The notes under the pieces are model-generated. The model saw only the letters and a list, made by a program, of their open reading frames with translations. It was not told the origin of the DNA and searched no databases. Source: CAWIJK01 sp963836375 (GTDB lineage Bacteria; Actinomycetota; Acidimicrobiia; Acidimicrobiales; RAAP-2). Taken from it: a DNA stretch of 64,000 nt. Made by a program: the position numbers and the translations under genes. Of the stretch, positions 42,311 through 50,508 are shown piece by piece. The stretch is taken from the NCBI GenBank assembly GCA_963836375.1, contig CAWIJK010000002.1, positions 496,001 through 560,000 on the forward strand, written 5' to 3'. Positions within the stretch are counted from its first letter, which is position 1; the number at the start of each line of letters is the position of its first letter.

Positions 42311-43362
42311 GCACCGTCGTCGGGGTGGACCTCGGCCCGCGGTCCTACGACGTGGTCGTGGGTCAAGGAGTCCGGCGTGAGCTGGCGGCCATCGTGGCCA
42401 CCCTGGGGGCCCGGCAGGCGGCGGTGGTCACCCAAGACGAGGTGATCGGCGCGGGATGGCTGGGCGACCTCGACCCGGGCGTGCCCTACGAGGTCGTCAC
42501 CGTCCCGGCGGGCGAGGCGGCCAAGTCGCTGGCCACCGTCGAGGACCTGTGCCGCCACTTCGCCCGGTGGGGGCTGGCCCGCACCGACGTGGTGGTTGCC
42601 CTGGGCGGCGGGGTGGTGACCGACGTCGCCGGGTTCGCCGCCGCCACCTTTCACCGCGGGACCCGCTACGTGAACGTGGCGACCACGCTCCTGGCCCAGG
42701 TCGACGCGGCCGTCGGGGGCAAGACCGGGGTCAACTTGGCGGAGGGCAAGAACCTTGTCGGGGCCTTCTGGCAGCCCTCCGCCGTCCTGTGCGACACCGA
42801 GATCCTGGCCAGCCTGGCCCCGGGGGAGTGGGCCTGCGGACGCGGCGAGATGGCCAAGTACGCCTTCTTGGGCCCCGGGGATCCCGACGCCTCGCTGCTC
42901 GAGCTGCCCCTCGACGAGCAGGTCGCCCGGTGTGTGGCCATCAAGGCCGAGGTGGTGGCGGCCGACGAGCGCGAAGGCGATCGCCGCATGATTCTCAATT
43001 ACGGGCACACCTTGGCGCACGCCTTGGAGGCCGCCGGCTTCGCCGAGGGCGGCGCCCAACTCCGTCACGGCGAGGCGGTGGCCATCGGCCTCGTCTACGC
43101 GGCGATGCTGGCCCGACGGCTCGGGCGCATTGACGACCAGCGGGTGGACCTGCACCGCCGGGTGGTGGCCGGCTTCGACCTGCCGGCCGAGCTGCCGGCC
43201 GGCACCGACCCCGGCACCATCGTCTCGTTCATGGCCCGGGACAAGAAGGCCCAGCACGACCTCACCTTCGTCCTCGACGGTCCCGACGGGGTGGAAACGG
43301 TCCGGGGCGTCGACCCCGACGATGCGGTGGCTACCCTGAGGCAGATGGGAGCGGGCCGATGA
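42307..43362 (+). CDS. aroB: AroB, 3-dehydroquinate synthase
   Basis: NAD- and metal-dependent enzyme of the shikimate pathway. 351 residues. VVALGGGVVTDVAGFAAATFHRG, then VATTLLAQVDAAVGGKTGVNL, LNYGHTLAHALEA with a metal His, and LRHGEAVAIGLVYAA with another. ATG 42307 overlaps the aroK stop. Confidence 0.97.
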   Translation: MSTVVGVDLGPRSYDVVVGQGVRRELAAIVATLGARQAAVVTQDEVIGAGWLGDLDPGVPYEVVTVPAGEAAKSLATVEDLCRHFARWGLARTDVVVALGGGVVTDVAGFAAATFHRGTRYVNVATTLLAQVDAAVGGKTGVNLAEGKNLVGAFWQPSAVLCDTEILASLAPGEWACGRGEMAKYAFLGPGDPDASLLELPLDEQVARCVAIKAEVVAADEREGDRRMILNYGHTLAHALEAAGFAEGGAQLRHGEAVAIGLVYAAMLARRLGRIDDQRVDLHRRVVAGFDLPAELPAGTDPGTIVSFMARDKKAQHDLTFVLDGPDGVETVRGVDPDDAVATLRQMGAGR

Positions 43363-43895
43363 GCAAGCCGGTGGTCGTGGTCCTGTCCGGGCCGAACCTG
43401 AACCTGCTGGGTGAGCGGGAGCCCGCCGTCTACGGCCGCGCCACCCTCGCCGACCACGTGGCGAGGGCCACGGCGGCGGGGGAGCGGCTCGGCCTGGCGG
43501 TCGAACACGCCCAGTCCAACCACGAAGGGGACCTGATCGAAGCGGTGCACGCCGCCCGGGGGCGTGCCGCGGCCCTGGTGGTGAACGCCGGCGCGCTCAC
43601 CCACACCAGCTGGTCCCTCCACGACGCGTTGGCCGCGTTCGACGGGGTGGTGGTCGAGCTGCACCTGTCGAACCCCGCCGCCCGCGAACCGTTCCGCCAC
43701 GTCTCGGTGCTGGCCTCGGTGGCCGACGGTTCGATCGCCGGGTTCGGGGGGCTGGGCTACGAGCTGGCGCTCGACGCGGTGGCCCGGCTGCTCACCGAGC
43801 GAGATGCCGGCCCCGAAGCGGCGCCGTCCTCAGCGCCAGGAGTCGACAACCCCGACAATCCCGACAACCCCGACGACGTGGAGGCCCGAGCATGA
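43359..43895 (+). CDS. aroQ: AroQ, type II 3-dehydroquinate dehydratase
   Basis: 178 residues. LSGPNLNLLGEREPAVYG carries the catalytic Arg and Tyr loop. QSNHEGDLIEAVHAA, VVNAGALTHTSWSLHDAL and the ELHLSNPAAREPFRH segment carry the Asn, His and Arg set. After the fold ends (about 148) a disordered tail includes three NPD units encoded by near-repeats of AACCCCGAC. ATG 43359 overlaps the aroB stop. Confidence 0.95.
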   Translation: MSKPVVVVLSGPNLNLLGEREPAVYGRATLADHVARATAAGERLGLAVEHAQSNHEGDLIEAVHAARGRAAALVVNAGALTHTSWSLHDALAAFDGVVVELHLSNPAAREPFRHVSVLASVADGSIAGFGGLGYELALDAVARLLTERDAGPEAAPSSAPGVDNPDNPDNPDDVEARA

Positions 43896-45010
43896 ACGAA
43901 CCGTCCGGGCGGTTGCCCGACCTCGAGGTGGCCGCCCGGCTCGACTCGCTGACGGCCCGTCTCGACGACGTCGAGGTCGACGCCCTCATCGTGACCACCC
44001 TGCCCAACGTGCGCTACCTCACCGGCTTCACCGGCTCGGCCGGCGTGCTCGTGGTCACCACCGACCAAGCCCTGTTGACCACCGACGGTCGCTACCGGAC
44101 CCAGTCGGCCGAACAGGTGGCGGCGGCCGGGGTCGGCGGGCGGGTCGACATCGAGATCGGCGGTGCCGGCGCCCAGCGCGAGGCGGTCAGGGCGCGCCTC
44201 GAGGGGCGGTCCCGGGTCGGCCTGGAGGCGGACAACGTGACCTGGGAGGCCAGCCGACGCTGGACCGAGCTGTTGGAAGGGGCCGAGGTCACCCCGACGA
44301 CCGGGGTGGTCGAGGCACTGCGCGAGGTGAAGGACCCCGGCGAGGTCGCCCGCATGACCCGAGCCGCCGCCATCGCCGACGCCGCCCTGGCCGACGTTTT
44401 GGACCTGCTCGGCTCGGGCATCACCGAGACCGAGTTCGCCCTCGCCCTCGACACGGCCATGCGCCGGGGCGGGGCCGAGGGCACCGCCTTCGACACCATC
44501 GTGGCCTCGGGGCCGAACTCGGCCAAGCCCCACCACCAGCCCACCGACCGGCCGATCGCCGCCGGCGACCCGGTGGTGGTCGACTTCGGCGCCACCTTCG
44601 AGGGCTACCGCTCGGACATGACCCGCACCTTCAGCGTCGGCGGCGAGCCCACCGGTGACCTGGCCCGGGTCTTCGCCGTGGTCCGGGCCTCCCAGGCCGA
44701 CGGAGTGGCGGCGGTGCGGCCCGGGGCCGGGACCAAAGAGGTCGACGACGTCTGCCGGGCGGTGATCGCGGAGGCCGGGTGGGCCGAGGCCTTCGAGCAC
44801 GGGACCGGGCACGGCGTCGGGCTCGACATCCACGAGGCCCCGACGGTGAGCCCGCTCGGCACTGCTATCCTCAGTCCCGGCGTCGTCGTCACCGTCGAGC
44901 CCGGTGTCTACCTCCCGGGCATCGGTGGGGTGCGCATCGAAGACACCCTGGTGGTCACGCCCGATGGCAGCCGTCCCCTCACCACCTTCACGAAGGAAGT
45001 CGCCGCCTGA
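43892..45010 (+). CDS. Xaa-Pro aminopeptidase/dipeptidase (M24 pita-bread fold)
   Basis: 372 residues. The N-terminal creatinase-like domain (about 1-140) begins with VDALIVTTLPNVRYLTGFTGSAG. The catalytic domain supplies the dimetal ligands: VVVDFGATFEGYRSDMTRTF (two Asp), EHGTGHGVGLDIHEAP (His), VVTVEPGVYLPG (Glu) and GGVRIEDTLVV (Glu). Cleaves N-terminal residues before Pro or Xaa-Pro dipeptides. The position before efp is widespread. ATG 43892 overlaps the aroQ stop. Confidence 0.93.
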   Translation: MNEPSGRLPDLEVAARLDSLTARLDDVEVDALIVTTLPNVRYLTGFTGSAGVLVVTTDQALLTTDGRYRTQSAEQVAAAGVGGRVDIEIGGAGAQREAVRARLEGRSRVGLEADNVTWEASRRWTELLEGAEVTPTTGVVEALREVKDPGEVARMTRAAAIADAALADVLDLLGSGITETEFALALDTAMRRGGAEGTAFDTIVASGPNSAKPHHQPTDRPIAAGDPVVVDFGATFEGYRSDMTRTFSVGGEPTGDLARVFAVVRASQADGVAAVRPGAGTKEVDDVCRAVIAEAGWAEAFEHGTGHGVGLDIHEAPTVSPLGTAILSPGVVVTVEPGVYLPGIGGVRIEDTLVVTPDGSRPLTTFTKEVAA

Positions 45011-45570
45011 TGGCTGTCTCCACCAACGACCTGAAGAACGGGATGACCCTTGACCTGCCCGAGGGCCTATTCAGCGTGGTCGAGTTCCAGCACGTCAAGC
45101 CGGGCAAGGGTGGGGCGTTCGTCCGCACCAAACTGAAGAACGTCCGCTCCGGTGCGGTGGTCGAGCGCACCTACCGGGCGGACGAGAAGCTCGAGCAGGC
45201 CATCATCGACAAGCGCGAGATGCAGTTCCTGTACCGCGACGGCGCGGAGTACGTCTTCATGGACACCACCAGTTACGAGCAGCTGTCGGTCGACCCGGGT
45301 GCCCTCGGCGACTCGGTGAACTACCTGAAGGAGACCGACGAGGCCGTCCTGCAGCTCTACGAGGGCGAGATCGTGGGCGTCGACCTCCCGGCCGCGGTCG
45401 AGCTCAAGGTGGTCGACACCGAGCCCGGCGTCCAGGGAGACCGGGTGTCGGGGGCCCGCAAGCCGGCGACCCTCGAGACCGGCCTGGTGGTCCAGGTGCC
45501 GCTTTTTGTCAATCCGGGGGAGTCGATCAAGGTGGACACCCGGACCGGCGAGTACCTGACCCGGGCCTGA
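45010..45570 (+). CDS. efp: EF-P, translation elongation factor P
   Basis: Relieves ribosome stalling at polyproline. 186 residues, three beta-barrel domains. VEFQHVKPGKGGAFVRTKLKN carries the tip loop with the Lys (about 34) that is beta-lysylated in E. coli and unmodified in actinobacteria studied. The domain III signature GLVVQVPLFVNPGESIKVDTRTGEYLTR is complete. The start ATG overlaps the pepP stop by one base (TGATG). The Pro-rich proteins of this window would depend on it. Confidence 0.97.
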   Translation: MAVSTNDLKNGMTLDLPEGLFSVVEFQHVKPGKGGAFVRTKLKNVRSGAVVERTYRADEKLEQAIIDKREMQFLYRDGAEYVFMDTTSYEQLSVDPGALGDSVNYLKETDEAVLQLYEGEIVGVDLPAAVELKVVDTEPGVQGDRVSGARKPATLETGLVVQVPLFVNPGESIKVDTRTGEYLTRA

Positions 45571-45571
45571 G

Positions 45572-45970
45572 GTGGACGACAGCGCCACCCGGCACCAGTC
45601 CCGGGAGCGGGCGCTGTCGCTGCTCTACGAAGCCGAGCTCAAGGGGGAGCCGGCGGCCGACGTGGTGGCCGCCCTGCCGGTGGCCCCCGACGCCTTCGCC
45701 GCCGCGCTGGTGGCCGCCTGCGCCGCCGCCCGGCCCGAGTCCGACCGGCTCATCGCCGAGGCGTCGGTCGGGTGGCCCCTCGACCGGATGGCCGTCGTCG
45801 ACCGGATCGTCCTCGAGCTCGCCGTGGCCGAGCTGCTCGACCCCGACGGTCCCCCGGTACCCGTCGTCATCGACGAGGCGGTGGAGCTGGCCAAGACCTA
45901 CTCGACCGAGGAATCGGGGGGTTTCGTCAACGGGGTGCTCTCGACGGTCGCCGCCCGCGTGCGCCCCTGA
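45572..45970 (+). CDS. nusB: NusB, transcription antitermination factor
   Basis: 132-residue all-helical protein that binds boxA RNA with S10 for rRNA antitermination. RERALSLLYEAELKG at the start, GWPLDRMAVVDRIVLELAVAELL in the middle, and VVIDEAVELAKTYSTEESGGFVNGVLS at the end are diagnostic. GTG 45572 lies 1 bp after the efp stop. Last gene of the aro-efp operon. Confidence 0.96.
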   Translation: MDDSATRHQSRERALSLLYEAELKGEPAADVVAALPVAPDAFAAALVAACAAARPESDRLIAEASVGWPLDRMAVVDRIVLELAVAELLDPDGPPVPVVIDEAVELAKTYSTEESGGFVNGVLSTVAARVRP

Positions 45971-45996
45971 ACCACCGCCCGGCGGACCTGGTCACC

Positions 45997-46556
45997 TCAG
46001 GGCACCGGCGCATAGCGGAGGTGCAGCACGCCGCCGCCGAACCGGTGCTCGTCGAGCAGCTTGAGCCGCACGACGACGTCGTCGGGCAGCGCCCGTCGCC
46101 CGCCTCCCACGACGACGGGCGTGACGAACAGGTTGATCTCGTCGACCAACCCGGTCCGGATCGCCTGTCCGGCCAGGTCGGGACCGCCCACGGTGAGGTC
46201 GTGGGTCGCCTGCGCCTTGAGGCGGCGGACCGGCGACGGGTCGAAAGACCGCTCGATCCTGGTCCTGGTGCTCGACGGCGCCCAAGGGTCGACGAGTAGA
46301 CCAGCTTGTTGGCCGCGCGCCACAGGCGAGCGAACTCCCCGACGACGGGCGGCCGACCGACGACGGCGTCGTCGCTCTGCCAGTAGACCATCGTCTCGCA
46401 CATCCGTCGCCCGTAGAGATAGGTGCCGACCGGTCGTTCGAGGTCGGTGATGAAGGCGAACACCTCGGCGTCAGGGGTGCCCCAGGCGAAGTCGCCGTCC
46501 TTGTCCTCGTGGTAACCGTCGAGCGAGGTGATCGATGTGTAGATCAGCTTGGCGAC
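45997..46556 (-). pseudogene. DHFR/RibD-like reductase gene with lost start codon and frameshift
   Basis: Read from 46556 the frame gives AKLIYTSITSLDGYHEDKDG, then FAFITDLERPVGTYLYGRRM and ANKLVYSSTLG. It then needs one extra base in the GGG at plus 46281-46283 to continue with PSSTRTRIERSF, LTVGGPDLAGQAIRTG, VVVGGGRRALPDD and LRYAPVP. This is the RibD C-terminal/dihydrofolate-reductase-like family. A ribosome site GGAGGT (46568-46563) stands 6 nt before GTC, where ATG or GTG is expected. Two independent lesions point to a real pseudogene of about 186 residues. Confidence 0.75.
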
Positions 46557-46607
46557 CGTGGGACCTCCGTGGTGTTCGGCGATCTGGACCAGCGCCCTTG
46601 GGTCCCC

Positions 46608-47327
46608 TCATCGGGCCCGGTCCTGACGTCGCTTGAGGAGGAAGGCCCGGACGACCTCGCGGGCATCGTCTCGGATCTCGGTCCCGTGCGTGAACGCCGC
46701 CGTCTCGTAGTCGACCTCCCCCAGGCGCTCCGCGGTGTCCTTGGAGAGGGCGGCGTTCGTGCAGGTCGGCGCGAACGAGTAGGTGAGCTTGTCCCGGAAA
46801 TTGAACAGGGCGTCGCCGGTGATCAGCACGCCGCTGCGTTGGTGCAAGAAGGAGCAGTGGCCCGGGGAGTGCCCCGGCGTGTGCAGGACACGGATCCCCC
46901 CGGCGACACCGATGATGTCGTCCTCCAAGAAGGTACCGTCGACCTCCGAGCGCGGGCCACGGCCGGCGAAGCGCAGGACCTTGGCGATGGGGAGGGAGGG
47001 GTCCGGTGGTGGCCGGCGTCCCTCCCTGAGGAAGCGGGCGTCGTCCTCGTGGATGTGCAGGGGGGCCCCGGTGCGCTGACGCAGCCCGGCCGCCCCGCCG
47101 CAGTGGTCCGGATGGGCGTGGGTGAGCAGGATCCGGCTCACGTCGGCCGGTCGTTTGCCGATTTCAGAGAGTGCGGCGGTCAGCTTCTTGGGCGCCCCCT
47201 TCAGCCCGGCGTCGACCAGGGCCACCGTCCCGTCATCGTCGGCGAAGGCGAACGAGTTGATGAGGCTTGCGCCCAGGGTCGGGATCCGCCAGACGCCGGG
47301 TGCCAGTTGGACCGGGGCCGGGGGCAC
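46608..47327 (-). CDS. Metallo-beta-lactamase-fold hydrolase
   Basis: 239 residues. ILLTHAHPDHCGGAAGL is the HxHxDH metal motif (about 70). VLHTPGHSPGHCSFLH supplies the third His, LITGDALFNF the bridging Asp, and FTHGTEIRDDA the last His. It resembles glyoxalase II-like or other small MBL-fold hydrolases; the substrate is unknown. GTG 47327 is used. It lies upstream of and on the same strand as the damaged DHFR-like gene, 51 bp apart. Confidence 0.9.
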   Translation of the reverse strand: MPPAPVQLAPGVWRIPTLGASLINSFAFADDDGTVALVDAGLKGAPKKLTAALSEIGKRPADVSRILLTHAHPDHCGGAAGLRQRTGAPLHIHEDDARFLREGRRPPPDPSLPIAKVLRFAGRGPRSEVDGTFLEDDIIGVAGGIRVLHTPGHSPGHCSFLHQRSGVLITGDALFNFRDKLTYSFAPTCTNAALSKDTAERLGEVDYETAAFTHGTEIRDDAREVVRAFLLKRRQDRAR

Positions 47328-47464
47328 CGGCCCATGGTGCCACGCCCGGACCGCCCGACGGCCCGGCTGGACGCCCGGGCTGGAGGCCGACGGCCCCGCC
47401 GCTGGGGGTCCGAGATCGGCAAGCGGACCGGTCCGCGCCGCGGCCGGCGGCCAGCGCCCGGTGC

Positions 47465-47470
47465 TATGGT
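47465..47470 (+). promoter_or_regulatory. pyr operon -10 (TATGGT)
   Basis: TATGGT lies 53 nt before the pyrR GTG, placing the transcript start near 47477 and just ahead of the leader hairpin. No clear -35. Confidence 0.45.
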
Positions 47471-47480
47471 CGGGGTCTGA

Positions 47481-47511
47481 CCGTGAAGCGGGTCCCGTGA
47501 GGCCCGTACGG
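47481..47511 (+). promoter_or_regulatory. PyrR-binding leader hairpin of the pyr operon
   Basis: Lower stem CCGT (47481-47484)/ACGG (47508-47511), a purine bulge GAA, upper stem GCGGG (47488-47492)/CCCGT (47503-47507) and loop TCCCGTGAGG (47493-47502). The loop matches the known PyrR-binding core UCCNGNGAGG. The ribosome site AGGAGG (47514-47519) follows 2 nt later. This suggests translational repression by PyrR with UMP, as described in mycobacteria, and not attenuation. Confidence 0.72.
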
Positions 47512-47523
47512 ACAGGAGGAGCA

Positions 47524-48093
47524 GTGGCCGAACGCGAGCGCAGCCATAGCCGACCGCTGGGCGGCGTGTTCGTTCCCCACTCCCAGGTTCTGAGCGCGGC
47601 GGACGTCCAGCGGGCGTTGACCCGGATGGCTCACGAGGTGGCCGAGCGCAACGGGGGCCTCGACGAGGTCGTCCTGGTCGGCTTGCAGACCGGTGGCGTC
47701 CCCCTGGCCCAGCGGATGGCCGCCGTGCTGACCGAGGTCGAGGGCGAGACGGTGCCGGTCGGGACCCTCGACGTCGCCTTCTACCGGGACGACATCGGCC
47801 TGCGTCCAGTCCTGCCCGAGGCCACGACCGACATCCCGGTCGACCTGGCCGGGCGGGTGGTGGTCCTGGTCGACGACGTGCTGTTCACCGGGCGCACCGT
47901 CCGAGCCGCCCTCAACGCCCTCAGCGACTACGGGCGGGCCCGCTCGGTCCAGCTGGCCGTCATGGTCGACCGGGGCCACCGCGAGCTGCCGATCCGGCCC
48001 GACTACGTGGGCAAGAACCTCCCGACCCGCCGCGAGGAGATGGTGGACGTGAGCGACGACGGCGTCTCCATCGGGACGCTGGTGAACCGGTGA
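47524..48093 (+). CDS. pyrR: PyrR, pyrimidine operon RNA-binding regulator / uracil phosphoribosyltransferase
   Basis: 189-residue PRTase-fold protein. VLVGLQTGGVPLAQRMA, LDVAFYRDDIGLRP, the PRPP loop VVVLVDDVLFTGRTVRAALNAL and VMVDRGHRELPIRPDYVGKNLPTR are typical. Arg-rich surfaces around RDD and the RGHRELP segment bind the leader RNA. GTG 47524 follows AGGAGG. The stop overlaps pyrB by 4 bp (GTGA). First gene of the pyr operon. Confidence 0.95.
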   Translation: MAERERSHSRPLGGVFVPHSQVLSAADVQRALTRMAHEVAERNGGLDEVVLVGLQTGGVPLAQRMAAVLTEVEGETVPVGTLDVAFYRDDIGLRPVLPEATTDIPVDLAGRVVVLVDDVLFTGRTVRAALNALSDYGRARSVQLAVMVDRGHRELPIRPDYVGKNLPTRREEMVDVSDDGVSIGTLVNR

Positions 48094-49157
48094 GCGCCGA
48101 GCGGGCGGCGGCCATCCTGGCCGCGGGTCCCCGGCCCTCCATCGGGCCCCACCTCCTGTCGATCGACGACCTGGGTCCCGAGGGCATCGCCGAGGTCCTT
48201 CGGGTGGCCGAGGCCTTCGCCGAGGTCGAGCGCCGGGCCATCCCCAAGGTGCCGACGCTGCGGGGGCGGGTCGTCGCCACCTTGTTCTTCGAGGAGTCGA
48301 CCAGGACCCGCCTCTCGTTCGAGACGGCGGCCAAGCGGCTCTCCGCCGACGTCTTGTCGTTCTCGGTCTCGACGTCGTCGGTGAAGAAGGGGGAGTCGCT
48401 GCGCGACACGGTCGAGACGATCGAGGCCATGGGCATCGACGGCCTCATCGTGCGCCACCCCTCGGCGGGGGCACCCCACCAGGTGGCCCGCTGGGCCGAG
48501 CGGGCCCACGTGATCAACGCCGGTGACGGCTGGCACGAGCACCCGACCCAGGCCTTGCTGGACTGCTTCACGGTACGACAGGTGCTGGCCGAGCGGGCCG
48601 GGACCGAACCCGAGGGGACGGCGTGCTTCGAGGGGCTCCGTGTCCTGATCCTGGGCGACGTCCGGCACTCCCGGGTGGCCCGCTCGGAGATCCTGGCCTA
48701 CAGCGCCCTCGGGGCCCGGGTCACCCTGGCCGCCCCGGGTAGTCTGCTGCCGCCCTCGCTCGAGGGTTGGCCGGTGACCGTGGCCGCCGACCTCGACGCC
48801 GCCCTGGGCGAGGCCGACGTGGTCTCGCTCCTGCGCCTGCAAGCCGAACGCGGGAGCGGGGCCTTCGTCCCGTCGCTGCGCGAGTACACCGCCGACTGGG
48901 GGCTGACCCGGCGCCGGGTCGCCCTGCTGGCCGAGCGGGCGATCGTCACCCATCCGGGGCCCATGGTGCGCGGGGTGGAGATCTCCGGCGACGTCGCCGA
49001 TCTCCCGATCACCGTGGCCACCCGCCAGGTGACCAACGGGGTGGCCATCCGGATGGCCGTCCTGTTCTTGTTGCTCGGGGCCGACGCGTTGGCCGGGTCG
49101 TCCGAGGCCGCTTCGGGCGGGGCGGCCGAGGTGCCGATCGGGGTGGCCGGTGGCTGA
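48090..49157 (+). CDS. pyrB: PyrB, aspartate carbamoyltransferase catalytic chain
   Basis: Forms carbamoyl-aspartate. 355 residues, about 40 longer than usual because of an N-terminal lead and an Ala/Gly tail. FFEESTRTRLSFETAAKRL is the carbamoyl-phosphate loop. SSVKKGESLRDT, RHPSAGAPHQVA, NAGDGWHEHPTQALLD and the late THPGPMVRGVEI complete the site. No pyrI is present. It overlaps pyrC by 8 bp. Confidence 0.96.
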   Translation: MSAERAAAILAAGPRPSIGPHLLSIDDLGPEGIAEVLRVAEAFAEVERRAIPKVPTLRGRVVATLFFEESTRTRLSFETAAKRLSADVLSFSVSTSSVKKGESLRDTVETIEAMGIDGLIVRHPSAGAPHQVARWAERAHVINAGDGWHEHPTQALLDCFTVRQVLAERAGTEPEGTACFEGLRVLILGDVRHSRVARSEILAYSALGARVTLAAPGSLLPPSLEGWPVTVAADLDAALGEADVVSLLRLQAERGSGAFVPSLREYTADWGLTRRRVALLAERAIVTHPGPMVRGVEISGDVADLPITVATRQVTNGVAIRMAVLFLLLGADALAGSSEAASGGAAEVPIGVAGG

Positions 49158-50508
49158 GCTCGTGGTGCGCGGCGGCACCGTCGTCGACGCCGACGGCGCC
49201 CGCCGGGCCGACGTCGCCGTAAGCGGCGAGTCCATCGTCGAGGTCGGACCCGACCTGGCCGTGCCGGCCGGGGCGACGGTCCTCGACGCCGGCGGCTGCC
49301 TGGTCGGCCCGGGCCTGGTCGACCTGCACACCCACCTGCGCGAGCCGGGCCGCGAGGAGGCCGAGACGGTCGAGACCGGCGCCCGGGCGGCCGCATTGGG
49401 CGGTTACACGGCTGTGGTTGCCATGCCCAACACCGAGCCGCCCATCGACAACGCCGGCACCGCCCGCGAGATCCTCGAGCTGGGACGGCGGGCGACGGCC
49501 GAGGTTCTGGTGGCCGGGGCGATCACCCTCGGTCGGAGGGGAGAGCGCCTGGCGCCGATCGGTGAACTGGCCGCTCTCGGGGTGCGCCTGTTCACCGACG
49601 ACGGGGCCGGGGTCCAAGACGGCGCCCTCATGCGGCGCGCCCTCGACTACGCCAAGGGCCTCGGGGTCACCTTGGCCCAGCACTGCGAGGACGACGCGCT
49701 GGCCGCCGGGGGGGCGATGCACGAGGGCGCCTGGTCGAGCCGGTTGGGGGTCCCCGGGGTCCCGGCGGCGGCCGAGGAGGCCATGGTGGCCCGGGACCTG
49801 GCGTTGGTCAGGCTGACCGGCGCCCCGATGCACTTCCTCCACCTCTCGACCGCCGGCTCGGTCGAACTGGTCCGGGCGGCCAAGGCCGAGGGCCTGGCGG
49901 TGACGGCCGAGGCGGCCCCGCACCACTTCGTGCTCACCGACGCCGAGGTGGCCGCCTACGACCCGGTCTTCCGGGTGAACCCGCCGTTGCGCAGCGCGTC
50001 GGACGTGGCCGCGATCCGGCAGGGGTTGGCCGACGGCACCATCGACGCGGTGGCCACCGACCACGCGCCGCACACCCCAGAGACCAAAGACGTGCCCTTC
50101 GCCGAGGCGCCGCCCGGGATGCTTGGACTGGAAACCGCCCTGTCGCTGAGCTTCAGCGCGCTCGGCTCGGGTCCCGAGGAGGGGCCGGGCGGGGCCGCCC
50201 ACGGCGAGGACCATGCCGCCGCCCGGTGGGTCCTCGGGCTGCTCAGCTGGCGGCCGGCGGCCATCGCCGGGCTCGACGGCGTGGCGCCCCGAGGCGGTCC
50301 CGGCACGGTCCACGGCGGCCCGGTCGCCCGGGGGTTGACGGCCAACCTGTGCGTCTTCGACCCCGCGGCCCGATGGGTGGTCGACCCGCTCGCCCAGGCC
50401 AGCCGCAGCCGCAACACCCCCTACGCCGGGCGCCCGATGGTGGGCCGGGTCCGCCACACGGTCCTGCGGGGCGAACCGGTGGTCGTCGACGCCGAGGCCC
50501 AGCGGTGA
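49150..50508 (+). CDS. pyrC: PyrC, dihydroorotase (class I, long form)
   Basis: Zinc amidohydrolase, 452 residues. GPGLVDLHTHLREPGREE holds the HxH pair and the substrate Arg. MPNTEPPIDN, the TDDGAGVQD segment, AQHCED and HFLHLSTAGSV hold later ligands, and AVATDHAPHTPETKD the catalytic Asp. An insertion of about 20 Gly/Glu/Ala residues follows SFSALGSG. GTG 49150 overlaps pyrB. Confidence 0.96.
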   Translation: MAELVVRGGTVVDADGARRADVAVSGESIVEVGPDLAVPAGATVLDAGGCLVGPGLVDLHTHLREPGREEAETVETGARAAALGGYTAVVAMPNTEPPIDNAGTAREILELGRRATAEVLVAGAITLGRRGERLAPIGELAALGVRLFTDDGAGVQDGALMRRALDYAKGLGVTLAQHCEDDALAAGGAMHEGAWSSRLGVPGVPAAAEEAMVARDLALVRLTGAPMHFLHLSTAGSVELVRAAKAEGLAVTAEAAPHHFVLTDAEVAAYDPVFRVNPPLRSASDVAAIRQGLADGTIDAVATDHAPHTPETKDVPFAEAPPGMLGLETALSLSFSALGSGPEEGPGGAAHGEDHAAARWVLGLLSWRPAAIAGLDGVAPRGGPGTVHGGPVARGLTANLCVFDPAARWVVDPLAQASRSRNTPYAGRPMVGRVRHTVLRGEPVVVDAEAQR

